From Przewalskia tangutica (taxonomy: Eukaryota; Streptophyta; Magnoliopsida; Solanales; Solanaceae), in NCBI GenBank assembly GCA_029844215.1, contig CM056732.1, forward strand, positions 20,693,501-20,757,500: 64,000 nucleotides of DNA, written 5' to 3'. The number at the start of each line of letters is the position of its first letter. Position 1 is the stretch's first letter. The notes under the pieces are model-generated. The model was not told the DNA's origin, searched no databases, and saw nothing but the letters and a program-made list of their open reading frames with translations. Below, one piece after another: positions 44,930 to 55,515 of this stretch. A program made the position numbers and the translations under genes.

Positions 44930-45703
44930 AGGGACGCCAATAACGGCTCTAAACTTCACTTTGTTGAAGAGCCGCATTGTGATGGTCCTATTATTTTTAA
45001 TGATGATGATTTTGATGACCTTAACTCCACCTGGGGGCACCTTTTGGTTGGGTATTTCGCTGGTAAATATCCGGGTGGTCCCGCATTGCAAAAACTATGT
45101 AGGTCTTGGGGTGTTAAATACCGATTCAGTGTCCACAACAGTAGTTGGATAATATTCAGATTTGAGTCTGCGGAAGATAAGATCAAGGTTATCAGCAAGG
45201 GTCCTCACTTTATTTTCAGCACTGCACTCTTGCTTAAAGATATCCCCAAACGCTTCACCTTCGACACGCAGGAAATCTGTGTGGTTCCTATTTGGGTCAG
45301 GCTCCCATCTCTCCCACTCGAGCTTTGGAACCTTAAGGCTTTAAGTAAAATCCTATCACGGGTAGGGAAACCTGTGGCTACCGACTTACTTACTCGAAAG
45401 AGAAACACGGTCAACTATGCTCGTGCCTTAGTGGAGGTGGACGTCTCCAAAGCCCCTATTCATGATATCAGGCTAGATATTGGCAAGTCTGAGCCGGTTG
45501 AACAGAAAATAATTTATGAAAAGTTCCCCACCTTTTGTACCAAGTGTAGAAAGGTTGGGCACTCTAATGAGGATTGTGAGGAACACTCGGCATCCACTAA
45601 AAGGCGAGTGGAAGGTAAAGAACCTGTTTGTGGTACCGGGGATTCAAGAGGCAGGGCAGTGCATTCATACATTGCTACCCCCCTCCTCTCCGGGCCCGAA
45701 TAA
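44930..45703 (+). pseudogene. LINE ORF1: DUF4283-like domain and CCHC zinc knuckle (5' truncated)
   Basis: RNA-binding chaperone-type protein of plant L1 elements. The frame is open from the LINE border to 45703. It shows WGHLLVGYFAGKYPGG and SWIIFRFESAEDKIKVISKG with IPIWVRLPSLPLELWN-like text (DUF4283 domain), then YEKFPTFCTKCRKVGHSNEDC (C-x2-C-x4-H-x4-C knuckle at about 45532-45576). It ends at a stop, PLLSGPE, where a frame change separates it from the C-terminal part at 45804. Confidence 0.86.
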
Positions 45704-45803
45704 TCAGCCGGATAATGACAAGGTGACACAGGTTTCTCATTTGGATGGTCGGCCTTTGGAATCACAAGCCTGGCTCAAAGTGGGAACATCATACTAACTA
45801 TCC

Positions 45804-46304
45804 GTGCGCTTGAAATGGGGCCACCTTACGGGGTCCAAACTGTGGCCGGTACGTGTAGATTTGTCGAATTCTAATGGGGGCCAGCATCCTCATAATGTTG
45901 ATAACACATGTGGTATAGGGTCGGTCCCTCTTGGGGGTCAGTCTTTCAGGGCACAAACTGAGGCTGACATTGGGAAGCATAGCAGCGGTATAAGTGGTAC
46001 CTCAGGTGTTTCAGGAGTTCATGGGGGCCAGCCTGCCGGGGTCCAAACCGAGGCTGGTATGGGTCGGCATTCTTCTCACAACTATGATCTAGATAGTATG
46101 GACTGCGGGGATACACTTGGCCAAGACGTTGCCCCACAAGACGATGGGTTCACAACTGTTGGAAAGAAAGGCAAGGTTGTGACCAAACCAAAGGGCACTG
46201 AGATGCCTCTTAGTAAGACAATAACTTCCAATAATGCCAATTATGGGGAAGGCAAGAAGAAGAGAAAAAATAAAAATCACGTAGATACACCAAAGAGTTC
46301 CTAA
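45804..46304 (+). pseudogene. LINE ORF1 C-terminal part
   Basis: Gly/Gln-rich, low-complexity frame in which a block of the type GGQ...QTEA..G.HS occurs twice (about 45933-45980 and 46023-46070), ending with a Lys-rich tail (GKKKRKNKN) at 46304. It is out of frame with 45044-45703 by an indel. ORF2 begins 17 bp after the stop. No known fold beyond a basic RNA-binding tail. Confidence 0.75.
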
Positions 46305-46321
46305 CCCGGAGGCCTATCGAA

Positions 46322-48871
46322 ATGATCATTGCCTCTTGGAACATTAGGGGTCTTAATAGCCCCTCCAAAAAGGACGGAATCTTTGAACTCGTCCATAACG
46401 AAAACATTGATATTTTTGGTATTCTTGAGTCCAAGCTTAATGCTTCTAAACTGGAGCGCTTTATGAATTATGGGAAATTTCGAGGTTGGGAAGTCACTCA
46501 CAATTTTGATCTTCACTCAGCCGGAAGAATCTTTATCGTTTGGAACCCGGCCAAGGTCCTTCTACAGTCTATTGACCTACACCCGCAAGCTATTCACTCT
46601 ATTGTTACATGCAGGATTTCCTCTAAATCCTTTCATGTTTCTTTTGTCTATGGTTTACACTCCATCACCAATCGCCGTCCCTTATGGTCTTCTATTCGGA
46701 ACTATGGTCTTTCTATTAATATCCCATGGCTGATTCTTGGTGATTTCAACACTGTTATGAAATCGGATGAGAGGCTCAATATGGCCCAGATAACCAACTA
46801 TGATATTAAAGATATTACGGATTGTTGCAACGCAGTTGGTTTCTCGGACCTCCCATCTTCTGGTTGTAACTTTTCCTACTTCGTTGCGGGTAAAATGAGT
46901 AAACTTGACAGGGCCATGGTTAATGCTAATTGGCTAAATGAAGGTTGGTTGGGCCATGCCAAGTTCTTAATGCATGGGACTTCTTCGGATCACTCACCTT
47001 GTATTGTCTCTTTATTTGAGCAAACGAGGCCCCGGAACAGACCCTTCAGATTTTTTAACATGTGGGCTTCGCATCATGATTTTGGGAGTATTGTCACTGA
47101 AGCATGGTCCAGTAATTGTTGGGGTACGACCCAGTATATCCTTTGTCGTAAGCAGTTCGGTCTTAAAGGCCTTCTTAAGCGTCTGAATGATAAAAATTTC
47201 TCGCATATATCCTCTAGAGTTAAGAGGGCTAAGGCAGATTTGGCTGATGCACAAGCCCTTGGTCTCATCTATCCAAATGATCCCATCAACCAGGAGCTGA
47301 TTATCTCTTTGAGGCATAAAGCTATTCAGCTTGCTGATGCCGAGAGGAGTTTCATGAGGCAGCTTGCCAAGTGTGAGCATCTTAAGAATGCTGATAGATG
47401 TACCAATTTTTTCCACTCCATGGTCAAGCGGAACAAAGCCAGAAACTACATAGCATCCATCACCAAGCGGGATGGCTCTCTTACTAATTCCATTGACCAG
47501 GTTGCTACTGAGTTTGTCGTTTATTTTCAGGGGCTTCTAGGTACTAAGGGCACTTGTACCCCTTTGGATCCCAACGTGATCTCTATGGGGCCGTGTATCT
47601 CGCGTGACCAAGGGGAGGACCTGCTTAGACCTATCACTGATGCGGATATTAAATATGCACTGTTCAATATGGGGGATGATAAGGCCCCTGGGCCTGATGG
47701 CTATACTTCTTGTTTCTATAAGAAATCATGGGACAGTGTTGGTAAGCAATTTTGTGATGCTGTCCAGGAATTCTTTACCTCGGGTCAGCTTCTCAGGCAA
47801 GTCAACCACACGATTATAGCCCTTGTGCCTAAAACGACGCATTGCTCTGCGGTTGGTGACTATAGACCTATTTCATGCTGTAACATTATCTATAAGGTTA
47901 TCACCAAAATCATCGCCTCTAGGATTGAATCGGTTCTTCCTTGTATTATTGATCAAGCACAGTCGGCATTCGTTCGTGGTTGGAGCATGGTTGAGAATAT
48001 CCATCTTGCTCAAGAGCTCTTGCGTAGTTATAGCCGCAAGAGGGTATCACCACGGTGCATGATGAAAGTTGACCTTACTAAGGCTTTCGATTCTGTTGAT
48101 TGGAGTTTCTTGCGGGCTGTCCTGATTGAGCTGAACTTCCCTCTTCATATTGTCAGGCTCATTATGGAATGTATTTCGACCACTTCTTATTCTATTGCTA
48201 TTAATGGCAGCATCTATGGCCATTTCAAAGGAGAAAAAGGGCTTCGCCAGGGTGATCCTATATCACCCTCCCTCTTTGTCATTTGCCTGGAGTACCTCTC
48301 TAGGCTTATTAAGAAGTACACCATCGAAAGGGAGTTTAATTATCATCCGAAGTGTGGTAGTCTACGGATTACTCACTTGGCTTTCGCGGATGACCTACTA
48401 CTCCTCTCTAGGGGTGATTCTCACTCTGTGCGGATCATTATGGATTGCTTATATATGTTCGGTCACTGTTCGGGGCTCAACTCTAATGCTTTGAAGTCTA
48501 ATCTTTATGTTGCTGGTATCCCTGATTCTGAGTTGGATGACATTAAGCATATAACTAACTTCCAGATTGGTACAATGCCTTTTCGTTACCTCGGCATCCC
48601 CCTTGATGCTAGAAACTTGAGGGTCATTCACTATGAACCTTTTATTGACAAGGTGGCCTCATATACCAGTGCGTGGAACAGAGCTACTCTTTCTTATGCG
48701 GGCAGAATGGAGCTTATTAAGTCTGTTTTGCAAGGCGTGGAGTGTTTTTGGCTTTCTATCTTGCCCGTCCCAGCTACTGTTAGTGATAAAATTACTTGTC
48801 TCTGTAGGGCCTTCCTATGGAGATCGGATCACCCCTATCTCTTGGAAATAATGCTGCATGCCGAAAACTGA
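46322..48871 (+). CDS. LINE ORF2: AP-type endonuclease and reverse transcriptase (3' part out of frame)
   Basis: 849 codons. Endonuclease (residues 1-230): SWNIRGLN at 5-12, ILESKLN with the catalytic Glu, LGDFNTV (GDFN about 140-143), KLDRAMVN, and SSDHSP; it nicks target DNA and primes copying. Reverse transcriptase (about 440-730): DKAPGPDGY, YRPISCCNIIYK, KVDLTKAFDSVDW (first Asp), LRQGDPISPSLF, LAFADDLLLL (FADD about 688-691), then FRYLGIPL and YAGRMELIKSVL. All catalytic motifs appear present. The frame stops at 48871 inside RAFLWRSDHP, before the zf-RVT domain, because of an indel. Long intact frame suggests a fairly young insertion. Confidence 0.93.
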   Translation: MIIASWNIRGLNSPSKKDGIFELVHNENIDIFGILESKLNASKLERFMNYGKFRGWEVTHNFDLHSAGRIFIVWNPAKVLLQSIDLHPQAIHSIVTCRISSKSFHVSFVYGLHSITNRRPLWSSIRNYGLSINIPWLILGDFNTVMKSDERLNMAQITNYDIKDITDCCNAVGFSDLPSSGCNFSYFVAGKMSKLDRAMVNANWLNEGWLGHAKFLMHGTSSDHSPCIVSLFEQTRPRNRPFRFFNMWASHHDFGSIVTEAWSSNCWGTTQYILCRKQFGLKGLLKRLNDKNFSHISSRVKRAKADLADAQALGLIYPNDPINQELIISLRHKAIQLADAERSFMRQLAKCEHLKNADRCTNFFHSMVKRNKARNYIASITKRDGSLTNSIDQVATEFVVYFQGLLGTKGTCTPLDPNVISMGPCISRDQGEDLLRPITDADIKYALFNMGDDKAPGPDGYTSCFYKKSWDSVGKQFCDAVQEFFTSGQLLRQVNHTIIALVPKTTHCSAVGDYRPISCCNIIYKVITKIIASRIESVLPCIIDQAQSAFVRGWSMVENIHLAQELLRSYSRKRVSPRCMMKVDLTKAFDSVDWSFLRAVLIELNFPLHIVRLIMECISTTSYSIAINGSIYGHFKGEKGLRQGDPISPSLFVICLEYLSRLIKKYTIEREFNYHPKCGSLRITHLAFADDLLLLSRGDSHSVRIIMDCLYMFGHCSGLNSNALKSNLYVAGIPDSELDDIKHITNFQIGTMPFRYLGIPLDARNLRVIHYEPFIDKVASYTSAWNRATLSYAGRMELIKSVLQGVECFWLSILPVPATVSDKITCLCRAFLWRSDHPYLLEIMLHAEN

Positions 48872-49860
48872 AGGGGGCTTGGGTTTAGGAACATTCGTGC
48901 CTGGAATCTTTGTTTACTTACTAAAACTCTTTGGGATATTCATCAGAAAAAGGACTCTCTTTGGGCTGTTGGATCCACCATAGATACTGTCTAATTCGGA
49001 TTTACGGTCCCGGGATGCGAGCAAGGCGAACTCATCTCGTTAAGCGGTGGTTTCTATTCGTGATCGATTGTTCTTGAATTGGGACCACGTCGGTGCTCTC
49101 AATGTCATATCTTCCCGCACAACTCTTGGTGCGAGGAATTCGAGAAGCTTACGATTTCTTCGCGCGATGCAATGCGATCGCGTGGTCACGTGATGTTTGG
49201 AATTCTTGTATTTTGCCCAAACACTCCTTTATTCTATGGACGCGGCGCCGAAGCTGCGCAAAGGATAGGACCCTTATCTCGACACCCGCCGGTTCGTGGG
49301 CTTTGCTCATGGATGACGAATCTAACACCCATTTATTCTTCAATCGCGCTTTCTCGGTATACATCGCGTGGATCGGTGATGGCTTGGCATTAGTAGAGCT
49401 ATGACCACTATTGTGATGCGTTGAAATACATTAGGAAGGAAGGCGGTAGTGCGAGGATGGCGAGCCAAGGCTAAAGGTTGCCGCGAAACCACGGTTTACC
49501 ATATCTGGATCACTCGTAACAAAGTGGTCTTTGATGGTGCAAGACTTGATAGAGAAGCCCTCATCTTCAAAATCAAGACTAATGTTTATTCTATTTTGTT
49601 TTCTCTTTTTCCGCAATTTACTTCCCGTTTTGAGCACTTGGCCCTTGGCAATAATCCTCACTAGCAGCGTTAACGCTAGGCGCTCTTCCCTCATCGTGGG
49701 TTTATCCCATTGGGTTTACCATGATGAGGGTTTACGGAGGCTGCGGCTGCAACCTTATGTCGGTTTCCGCATAAGGGATTGTGAGGCTACTGTGGTAGGC
49801 CCTCATGACTTCCCGACATGTGGGACTTGCTTGAGTTTGGTTATGACGCGAAAGAATCAA
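48872..49860 (+). pseudogene. LINE ORF2 C-terminal remnant with zf-RVT domain
   Basis: GGLGFRNIRAWNLCLLTKTLW is readable just after the ORF2 stop (48870-48935). WNSCILPKHSFILWTRRR and MDDESNTHLFFNRAFS (about 49190-49370) are the zf-RVT zinc-binding core, and VYHIWITRNKVVFD-like text follows at 49495-49540. Several frame changes, concentrated at 48980-49330. Confidence 0.82.
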
Positions 49861-50030
49861 TGACCACCCGGTTTGTGGGTTGTGCATCTGGATTCCCAGC
49901 TTCATTTCGCCTATATAGGCTCTCTAGACTACCCGGCCTGTGGGATTAGTTAGAGTTGTTATGCTTGATGTTATTGAATATTGTGACTACCCGATTTGTG
50001 GGATTAGCGCGATATTCCTGACGGCGCTCA
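49800..50030 (+). repeat. degenerate ~57-66-bp repeats in LINE 3' UTR
   Basis: Four spaced copies of a word like GACTACCCGGCCTGTGGGA (about 49806, 49862, 49928, 49985), each followed by partly similar sequence. Confidence 0.75.
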
Positions 50031-50095
50031 TAATTTTGTCCGTGGGTTCGCCTTCGGTTGGTGTAGGTCCTTTATACATTTTTTACCATTTCACC

Positions 50096-50114
50096 AAAAA
50101 AAAAAAAAAAAAAA
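50096..50114 (+). other. LINE poly(A) tail
   Basis: Run of 19 A, of which the last two may belong to the target duplication. Confidence 0.9.
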
Positions 50115-50122
50115 TATTTTCC

Positions 50123-50318
50123 TCTATACCAAGCACACTCTAAATGTTCTTTCAACATGATGAAAGGTGGGGGTGCTCATCAATACGCTTAACCCCACAC
50201 TAGATTAGCCTCTTACCAGTGCTGGTTAGTACTTCCTGTTGTCTTTCAATTTGGAGAAGTTACGCTCTATGCTAGATTAGTTTTTAATTATGTTTGAACG
50301 GATTTTACACTATGTTTA
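50123..50318. other. AT-rich flank
   Basis: No gene or TE end recognised. Confidence 0.5.
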
Positions 50319-50569
50319 GTGGTCCCTCCATTCACTTTTACTTATTTATTATTGACTTTGCACATCCGTGAAGAAATAATAAATGAAAGTATACATTTTA
50401 AGCATGATATCCTTATAATTGATGCATAGTTTTAACGGAATTGAAAAATGATTTGAAATAAGTAATTAATACAGAAAAAAGAAATTGTCTTCTCTTGATA
50501 TATTAAAAATGACAAGTAAAAATGAAAATTTATTTTTAATAGTGGACAAATAAAAATGAACGAAAGAAG
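50319..50569. mobile_element. Stowaway-like MITE (degenerate)
   Basis: Left end ...GGTCCCTCCATTCACTTTTA, right end (complement) GTACTTCTTTCGTTCATTTTT-like, flanked by TA (50317-50318, 50570-50571). About 250 bp, AT-rich. Confidence 0.62.
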
Positions 50570-50714
50570 TACTTTTGTGTCCCAAGTTATATGGTATTTA
50601 TCCAATTTTAAGACATCCCAAAATGTTTAATAATTATTCCATCAATAATGGATTAATATCTTGCACAACTTTCAAAATTTTGAAAAAATCAAAATCATTG
50701 AATTATTACTAGTA

Positions 50715-50915
50715 CTTCCCCGGGATTAAAAGGATTGTCCACTTATCAAATAAAAAAAGTGTTAATATTATTTTTTTAGGTTTGCCTCTATTAAGTGTTA
50801 TGTGATCAAATCTCAATACATATTTAATTAGATGCAGTTTAATTAAATTATCTATTTTCAGAGCTAATATTTTTTAAGAAGTGTCTAAGTGAACACTCTT
50901 TTTTATCCGGAGGGG
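50715..50915. mobile_element. Stowaway MITE
   Basis: Left end CTTCCCCGGGATTAAAAGG, right end (complement) CCCCTCCGGATAAAAAAG, TA on both sides (50713-50714, 50916-50917), 201 bp. Confidence 0.78.
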
Positions 50916-50917
50916 TA

Positions 50918-51980
50918 TAGACGTTGATATTCTTTTGGTACATCATCGATATAATTTTAAATAATTTACAAAATTTTAAATTCTTAAACATTGTACTCCA
51001 TATGTTAAAACACCATAATATAAAACGAAAGGAAGGAAATATGATTTTGTACAGTACTCTAAATTAGATCGAACTTGAACAAAGAATCGAAAATATGGGG
51101 ACTCCAACAGCTTGTTTGCACTGGACTTGAAAAGGTCATTGGTAAATTAAACAGATCCTAAGTAATAATTTTAAGTTTAAAGTTTCTTAAAAAAACAATG
51201 AATACTTGTACCTAATTTTTAAGGTTTACTGCAATACTTATAATTAAGTTAAAATCGTACTGAATCTGTTGTTCCATATCATTAATGAAGCTGGGTCATT
51301 AACTTCTTACTGACATTTTGCAGATGTTAACTAAATAATCAAACTATTGTTTTGGGTCCAATTAAAGTTGATAGTAGGGACATATTGTAATGGTCAGAGT
51401 GGTTATCGGGGATGCATTTGCATTTACTGAACCCAAAATGACACAACTCACCCGTAGGCATGTCGGAACTGTACACAACACATTGTACCCCTCAATATTA
51501 CAACCCTCACCCTGCTATGCCCACACTAGCCTCCCCCCAACCAGGCCACCCCACCATCTCCCTCTTCAAACAACTAAAATAAAGACAAACAAAGACTGTA
51601 CTTAACAAAGCTTTGGCTTGTCAATTTCTCCACTGTTTTTGGGACTCTCTAAAACTAGATTTAGTATGTGTAGTTTGGACAAAAAATGAGTTGAAGTTGA
51701 ATAAAGAAACAGCTTATTTGAAGTTGTAGTTATGATTGGACATAAACTTCACTTGAAATCTTTTGTTTTTTTTTCCCGATAAAAGTTGAAGATATGTGAG
51801 TAAAAGTTTTAACATTTGAAAATTTTCACTTGCCATATGCCTTCAATAGAAGTTCAACCTGAAGAATAGTATATTTCACTTCTTACAATTCATGGTCAAA
51901 CTTCAACTTGCAGATACTGATTTTGTGTTGTTTCCTAATTTAATAAGAGTTGAAATTTTTGTATAAAACCAAAATGAGTT
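50918..51980. other. AT-rich intergenic DNA
   Basis: No gene I can support. A pyrimidine-rich, CCC-rich patch at 51470-51560 and a 71-codon ORF (51390-51605) have no recognisable domain. The stretch 51670-51920 has GTTGAAGTTGAATAAAG near one end and GGTCAAACTTCAACTTGC near the other, which could be MITE ends but are too weak to call. Confidence 0.45.
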
Positions 51981-52318
51981 TGAAAGAAATAATCTCATGA
52001 TTATTCTTATTGATGAAAAACATATATATACAAGTCATAGTAAAATCTTTTTCCTATTGTACATCTAAAATCCTATTCTATTTGAAGACTAACTATACAA
52101 TTATGATAATATTACACTACTCATTAAGTACAAAACTAATTCTAATATATATCAAATATACCAAGTATACAATAGGGGTTGCTGGCCATGACTGGGCTGG
52201 ACCGTGACTGGGCTGGACGATGAGATGCTGGCCCAAAGCCTCTCCGTTTTACTTTGTCAATATTAATATACATACAATATATATGTATATCATATGTATA
52301 TTGTATGTATATTTAACA
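51981..52318 (-). repeat. copia-2 3' LTR
   Basis: On the minus strand starts TGTTAAATATACATACAATA (52318) and ends ATTATTTCTTTCA (51981), 338 bp, with the common plant copia ending ATCAATAAGAATAATCATG. It contains a palindrome-prone ATACAATATATATGTATATC stretch and a duplicated GACTGGGCTGGAC word (52189-52216). A G-rich tract on the minus strand (CTGTGGGTGTG) just outside is the polypurine tract. Confidence 0.8.
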
Positions 52319-52834
52319 CACACCCACAGTCATAGAGGACGGTCTTCGTACGCTGAGTCTGTCTCTAAAATCTTCAAAAAGGACCGAAGAAAGACCCTTT
52401 GTAAAGATGTCTGCAATTTGATATCCGGAAGGAACATGACAGACACGTACTTGTCCTCGATCTACCTTTTCTCGAACAAAGTGAATGTCTATCTCTGTAT
52501 GTTTAGTGCGTTGGTGCTGAACTGGATTACCAGAAAGGTAGATGACACTAATATTATCACAATACACCAATGTAGCTTTCTTAATAGGAAAATGGAGCTC
52601 TAGAAGAAGATTACGTAACCAACATAACTAAGAGATTACATTGGCTACCCCTCGATACTCGGTCTCTGCACTCGAACGTGAAAGCATGGATTGACGTTTG
52701 ACAGACCATGAGACCAAGTTATTTCCAAGAAACATACAATAGCCAGACGTAGAACGCCTAGTATCCGGACAACCACCCCAATCAACATTTGTATAGGAGA
52801 CAAGCGTAGACATCGACGAAGGATACAAATGCAA
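52313..52834 (-). pseudogene. copia-2 RNase H domain
   Basis: Minus strand: NVDWGGCPDTRRSTSGYCMF and LVSWSVKRQSMLSRSSAETEYR (52628-52790), a stop, then TLVYCDNISVIYLSGNPV and KHTEIDIHFVREKV with IADIFTKGL (52313-52570). All are textbook copia RNase H blocks; split by at least two lesions. Confidence 0.9.
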
Positions 52835-52927
52835 GCCATAATAAAGTGTTCACTGAACGTACCTAAGAATGCATTTGAGCACATTCATATGTTCAATCCT
52901 GAGGCCATGTATAAAAAAACACACCTG

Positions 52928-53812
52928 CTATACGACATATGTAATATCAGGTCGTGTGAACGTACGATATTGAAGGGCCCCTGCAAGACTACGATAGCGG
53001 GTTGGATCCTCATAGGGGGAGCCAGCTGCAGAACCTAACTTGAGTTTAGTATCAACTGGAGTGGAAATGAACTTACAAGATGACATCACAACCCTCTCAA
53101 TAATCTCAGCTGCATACTTCCTCTGTGATAAGAACAATCCACATACATGACGAGTGACATCAATTCCAAAAAAATAACTCAATGACCCCAAGTCTTTCAT
53201 GGCAAACTCATAACTGAGCATTGCCATAATAGACTGACGTAATGTATCAGAAGAGGCAGTCAAGATAATAACATCCACATATAATAGTAAATAAGTCATA
53301 GAAGAACCTCGACGATATATGAATAATGAATTATCAGACCTGTTGTGAGAGAACCCAATAGTCGAAACATAGTCAGCAAACCTCTTATACCAAGCTCGTG
53401 GAGACTGCTTAAGCCCATACAAAGACTTCTTCAACAAACAGACATGGTGAAGATATCGAGTATCTCTAAACCCCAAGGGCTGATGCATGTACACTGTCTC
53501 TTTGAGATCACCATGTAGGAAAACATTATGCACGTCTAGTTGATGAATGAACCATGATTTCGAAAGAGCCAAGCTGAGCACAGTGCGAATGGTAGCCAAC
53601 TTGACCACCGGGCTAAATGTCTCACCACAATCTACACCAACCTGCTGAGTCTTACCATCACCTACAAGACGGACCTTATGCCTTGCAAATGAACCGTCAG
53701 TATTGTCCTTATGAGCAAAAATCCACATAGACCGAATAATATTAACACCAGATGAACGGGACAACAACTCCCACGTCTTATTATCAATAAGAACATTATA
53801 TTCATCAGTCAT
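52928..53812 (-). pseudogene. copia-2 reverse transcriptase
   Basis: A 294-codon open frame: NKTWELLSR at the start, VDCGETFSPVVKLATIRTVL, HQLDVHNVFLHGDLKETVYM (first catalytic Asp), SLYGLKQSPRAWYKRF, LLLYVDVIILTAS (normal copia box is Y-V-D-D; here Y-V-D-V), KYAAEIIERV, and the end GALQYRTFTRPDITY. The change D to V at the second catalytic Asp would abolish polymerisation even in this otherwise open frame. Upstream sequence (integrase) continues on the right. Confidence 0.92.
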
Positions 53813-54905
53813 AACAATTTTTCAATTCGGGTAATTTAAAGCAGACACATGATTACGGGTAGTGGTGATTTAAGAACATTAAAATATCTTTTTGGTTTAA
53901 AAATATCCCGTTGACTTCGGGTGACTGGACCATGACTTGGAGCAGAATTGGGTGAATTTTGGAATTTTTGGGACGCGGGACGGCCGCCAAGCCGGGCCCG
54001 CTGCCTAATTTAGAATCAACTCATATCGCCGCGTAACTGGTCGAGAGAAGGCCCAGTTGCTAGACCCGGATCGGTAGTAGAGGCAGTGATGTTTGGACTA
54101 GCGGGCTAATGATATATGGTGATATTCAAAAAGTGCTGAATAATATATGGGGATATGTCATCATCCAAAAAATTATACGAACTAGGCACGAAACTATTTT
54201 TCTTAGCAAACGGAAATTGAGATTCATAAAAAATAACATGACGACTAATGATAATTTTATCTGATGATAAATCAAAACATTTATAATATTTGACGGATAA
54301 CCCAAAAACACACAAGAGCTGGAACAGACCTGAAGTTTGTTAATTGTGGTTGATGGAAAAAGGGGATAACACAAGCACCCAAAGACTCTAAGATTTGTAT
54401 ACGATGGAGTCTTATTTTATAAAATTTGATGAGAGGATGAATATGTCAAACCTTTGGAATGAAGATTGTTAAGAATATCGGTAGCCATTTGTAGAGCATG
54501 ATGCCAAAATTCGGGGGTACAGAAGCATGAACTAAGCAATTTCGGATAATGTTATTAATGGTATGAATTTTGCGTTCGGCTTTTCCATTTTGTGAAGACG
54601 TATGAGGATAAGAAAAATGAAAATTGATTCCATTTGTAGCACAAAATTCCCGAAATTCCCCGTTGTCATATTCTTTGCTATTATCACACTGAATATTTTT
54701 TATTTCTCGTTCGAATTGGGTCTTAATGAAGACTCTAAATTTTTGGAAGATGGAAAAAATTTGAGATTTTTACGCTATTGGAAACGTCCATAAAAATTTA
54801 GAATAATCATCTAAAAAGATAACATAATATCGATGACCCAATGAACTACGAACATGAGATGTCCATAAATCGCTATGAATAATATCAAATGACATTGAAG
54901 TAGTA
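53813..54905 (-). pseudogene. copia-2 integrase remnant
   Basis: Fragments on the minus strand: PLFPSTTINKLQVCSSSCVF and FLGYPS with YYKCFDLSSDKIIISRHVIF (54106-54374), the usual post-core region; further right, text near 54560-54900 corresponds to the DDE core, in pieces (SFDIIHSDLWTS-like around 54860-54895). Heavily frameshifted; parts of 53830-54100 are GC-rich and unreadable. Confidence 0.78.
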
Positions 54906-54908
54906 GAA

Positions 54909-55271
54909 TTAGAATCCATAAAATGGCAATTTAACAATTTTTCCTAAAGAACAAGATTGATAATTCGTAGTACTCCGCGTACCCTTACAAGAAATAAGAT
55001 TATCTTTATCTAAGACAGACAAAATGGACGATCCCGGATGACCTAGACAAGCATACCACAAGGAAGGAGCAAGAGCTGCTAAAGCTGAAGGCATGACTCG
55101 ACTCAAGAAACTGAGACTTGGTGTGATTGGATAAAGGTCTCCTCTACTATCACACCTCATGAGAGGGTTACCCGTCTTGAAATCCTTCATAGAAAATCCA
55201 AACAAATCAAAATTAATAGACACCCAATTATCCGTAGTGAATTTACGGACAAACACTAAAATTTTAATCAA
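54909..55271 (-). pseudogene. copia-2 GAG-pre-integrase region
   Basis: 120-codon frame: VSINFDLFGFSMKDFKTGNP, LMRCDSRGDLYPI, then LWYACLGHPGSSIL, i.e. the W-H-x-R-L-G-H-P motif altered to W-Y-A-C-L-G-H-P, and CKGTRSTTNYQSCSLGK (zinc-binding region with fewer Cys/His than expected). Confidence 0.85.
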
Positions 55272-55289
55272 TTTTGGGGCGTGAATGGT

Positions 55290-55515
55290 ATTTTTTTAAG
55301 ACAAAAGGTGGATGGGGGGAGATAAAATTTTATGACCATAACCACGAATTGGAATTGAATTACCATTAACAACAGTTATACCACGCTACTGCTCAAATTG
55401 GAATAAGACGAGAGAGTACCTTGGTTGGATGTCATGTGGGTAGTGGCGCCTGTGTCCTTATACCAATTCGAGCCCGGTTGAGTTAATCCAAGTGTGTGCA
55501 TCGCGGCTTCAATAT
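55290..55515 (-). pseudogene. copia-2 protease region
   Basis: Minus strand AAMHTLGLTQPGSNWYKDTGATTHMTSN with the active-site D-T-G-A-T at 55442-55456 (given in parts: NWYKDTGAT, THMTSN), followed by a frame break and IPFQFVVMVIKF-like text. Confidence 0.82.

Larger units (their letters stand above)
44929..50112 (+). mobile_element. LINE (L1-type non-LTR retrotransposon), 5' truncated
   Basis: 5.2 kb with ORF1 (CCHC protein), ORF2 (endonuclease-RT), a C-terminal zf-RVT region, 3' UTR repeats and a poly(A) tail (50096-50112), bordered by a 10-bp duplication. The left border falls inside the ORF1 reading frame, which has no ATG upstream, so the copy is 5' truncated, as is usual for target-primed reverse transcription. 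Confidence 0.9.

Noticed and set aside
45532..45576. CCHC knuckle as a host zinc-finger protein
   Set aside because: It lies in LINE ORF1 just upstream of ORF2.
46322..48871. LINE ORF2 as a host endonuclease gene
   Set aside because: GDFN/SDH endonuclease plus FADD reverse transcriptase, poly(A) and target duplication show a LINE.
51670..51920. Possible MITE with GTTGAAG/CTTCAAC ends
   Set aside because: Ends match over too few bases and no target duplication could be fixed.
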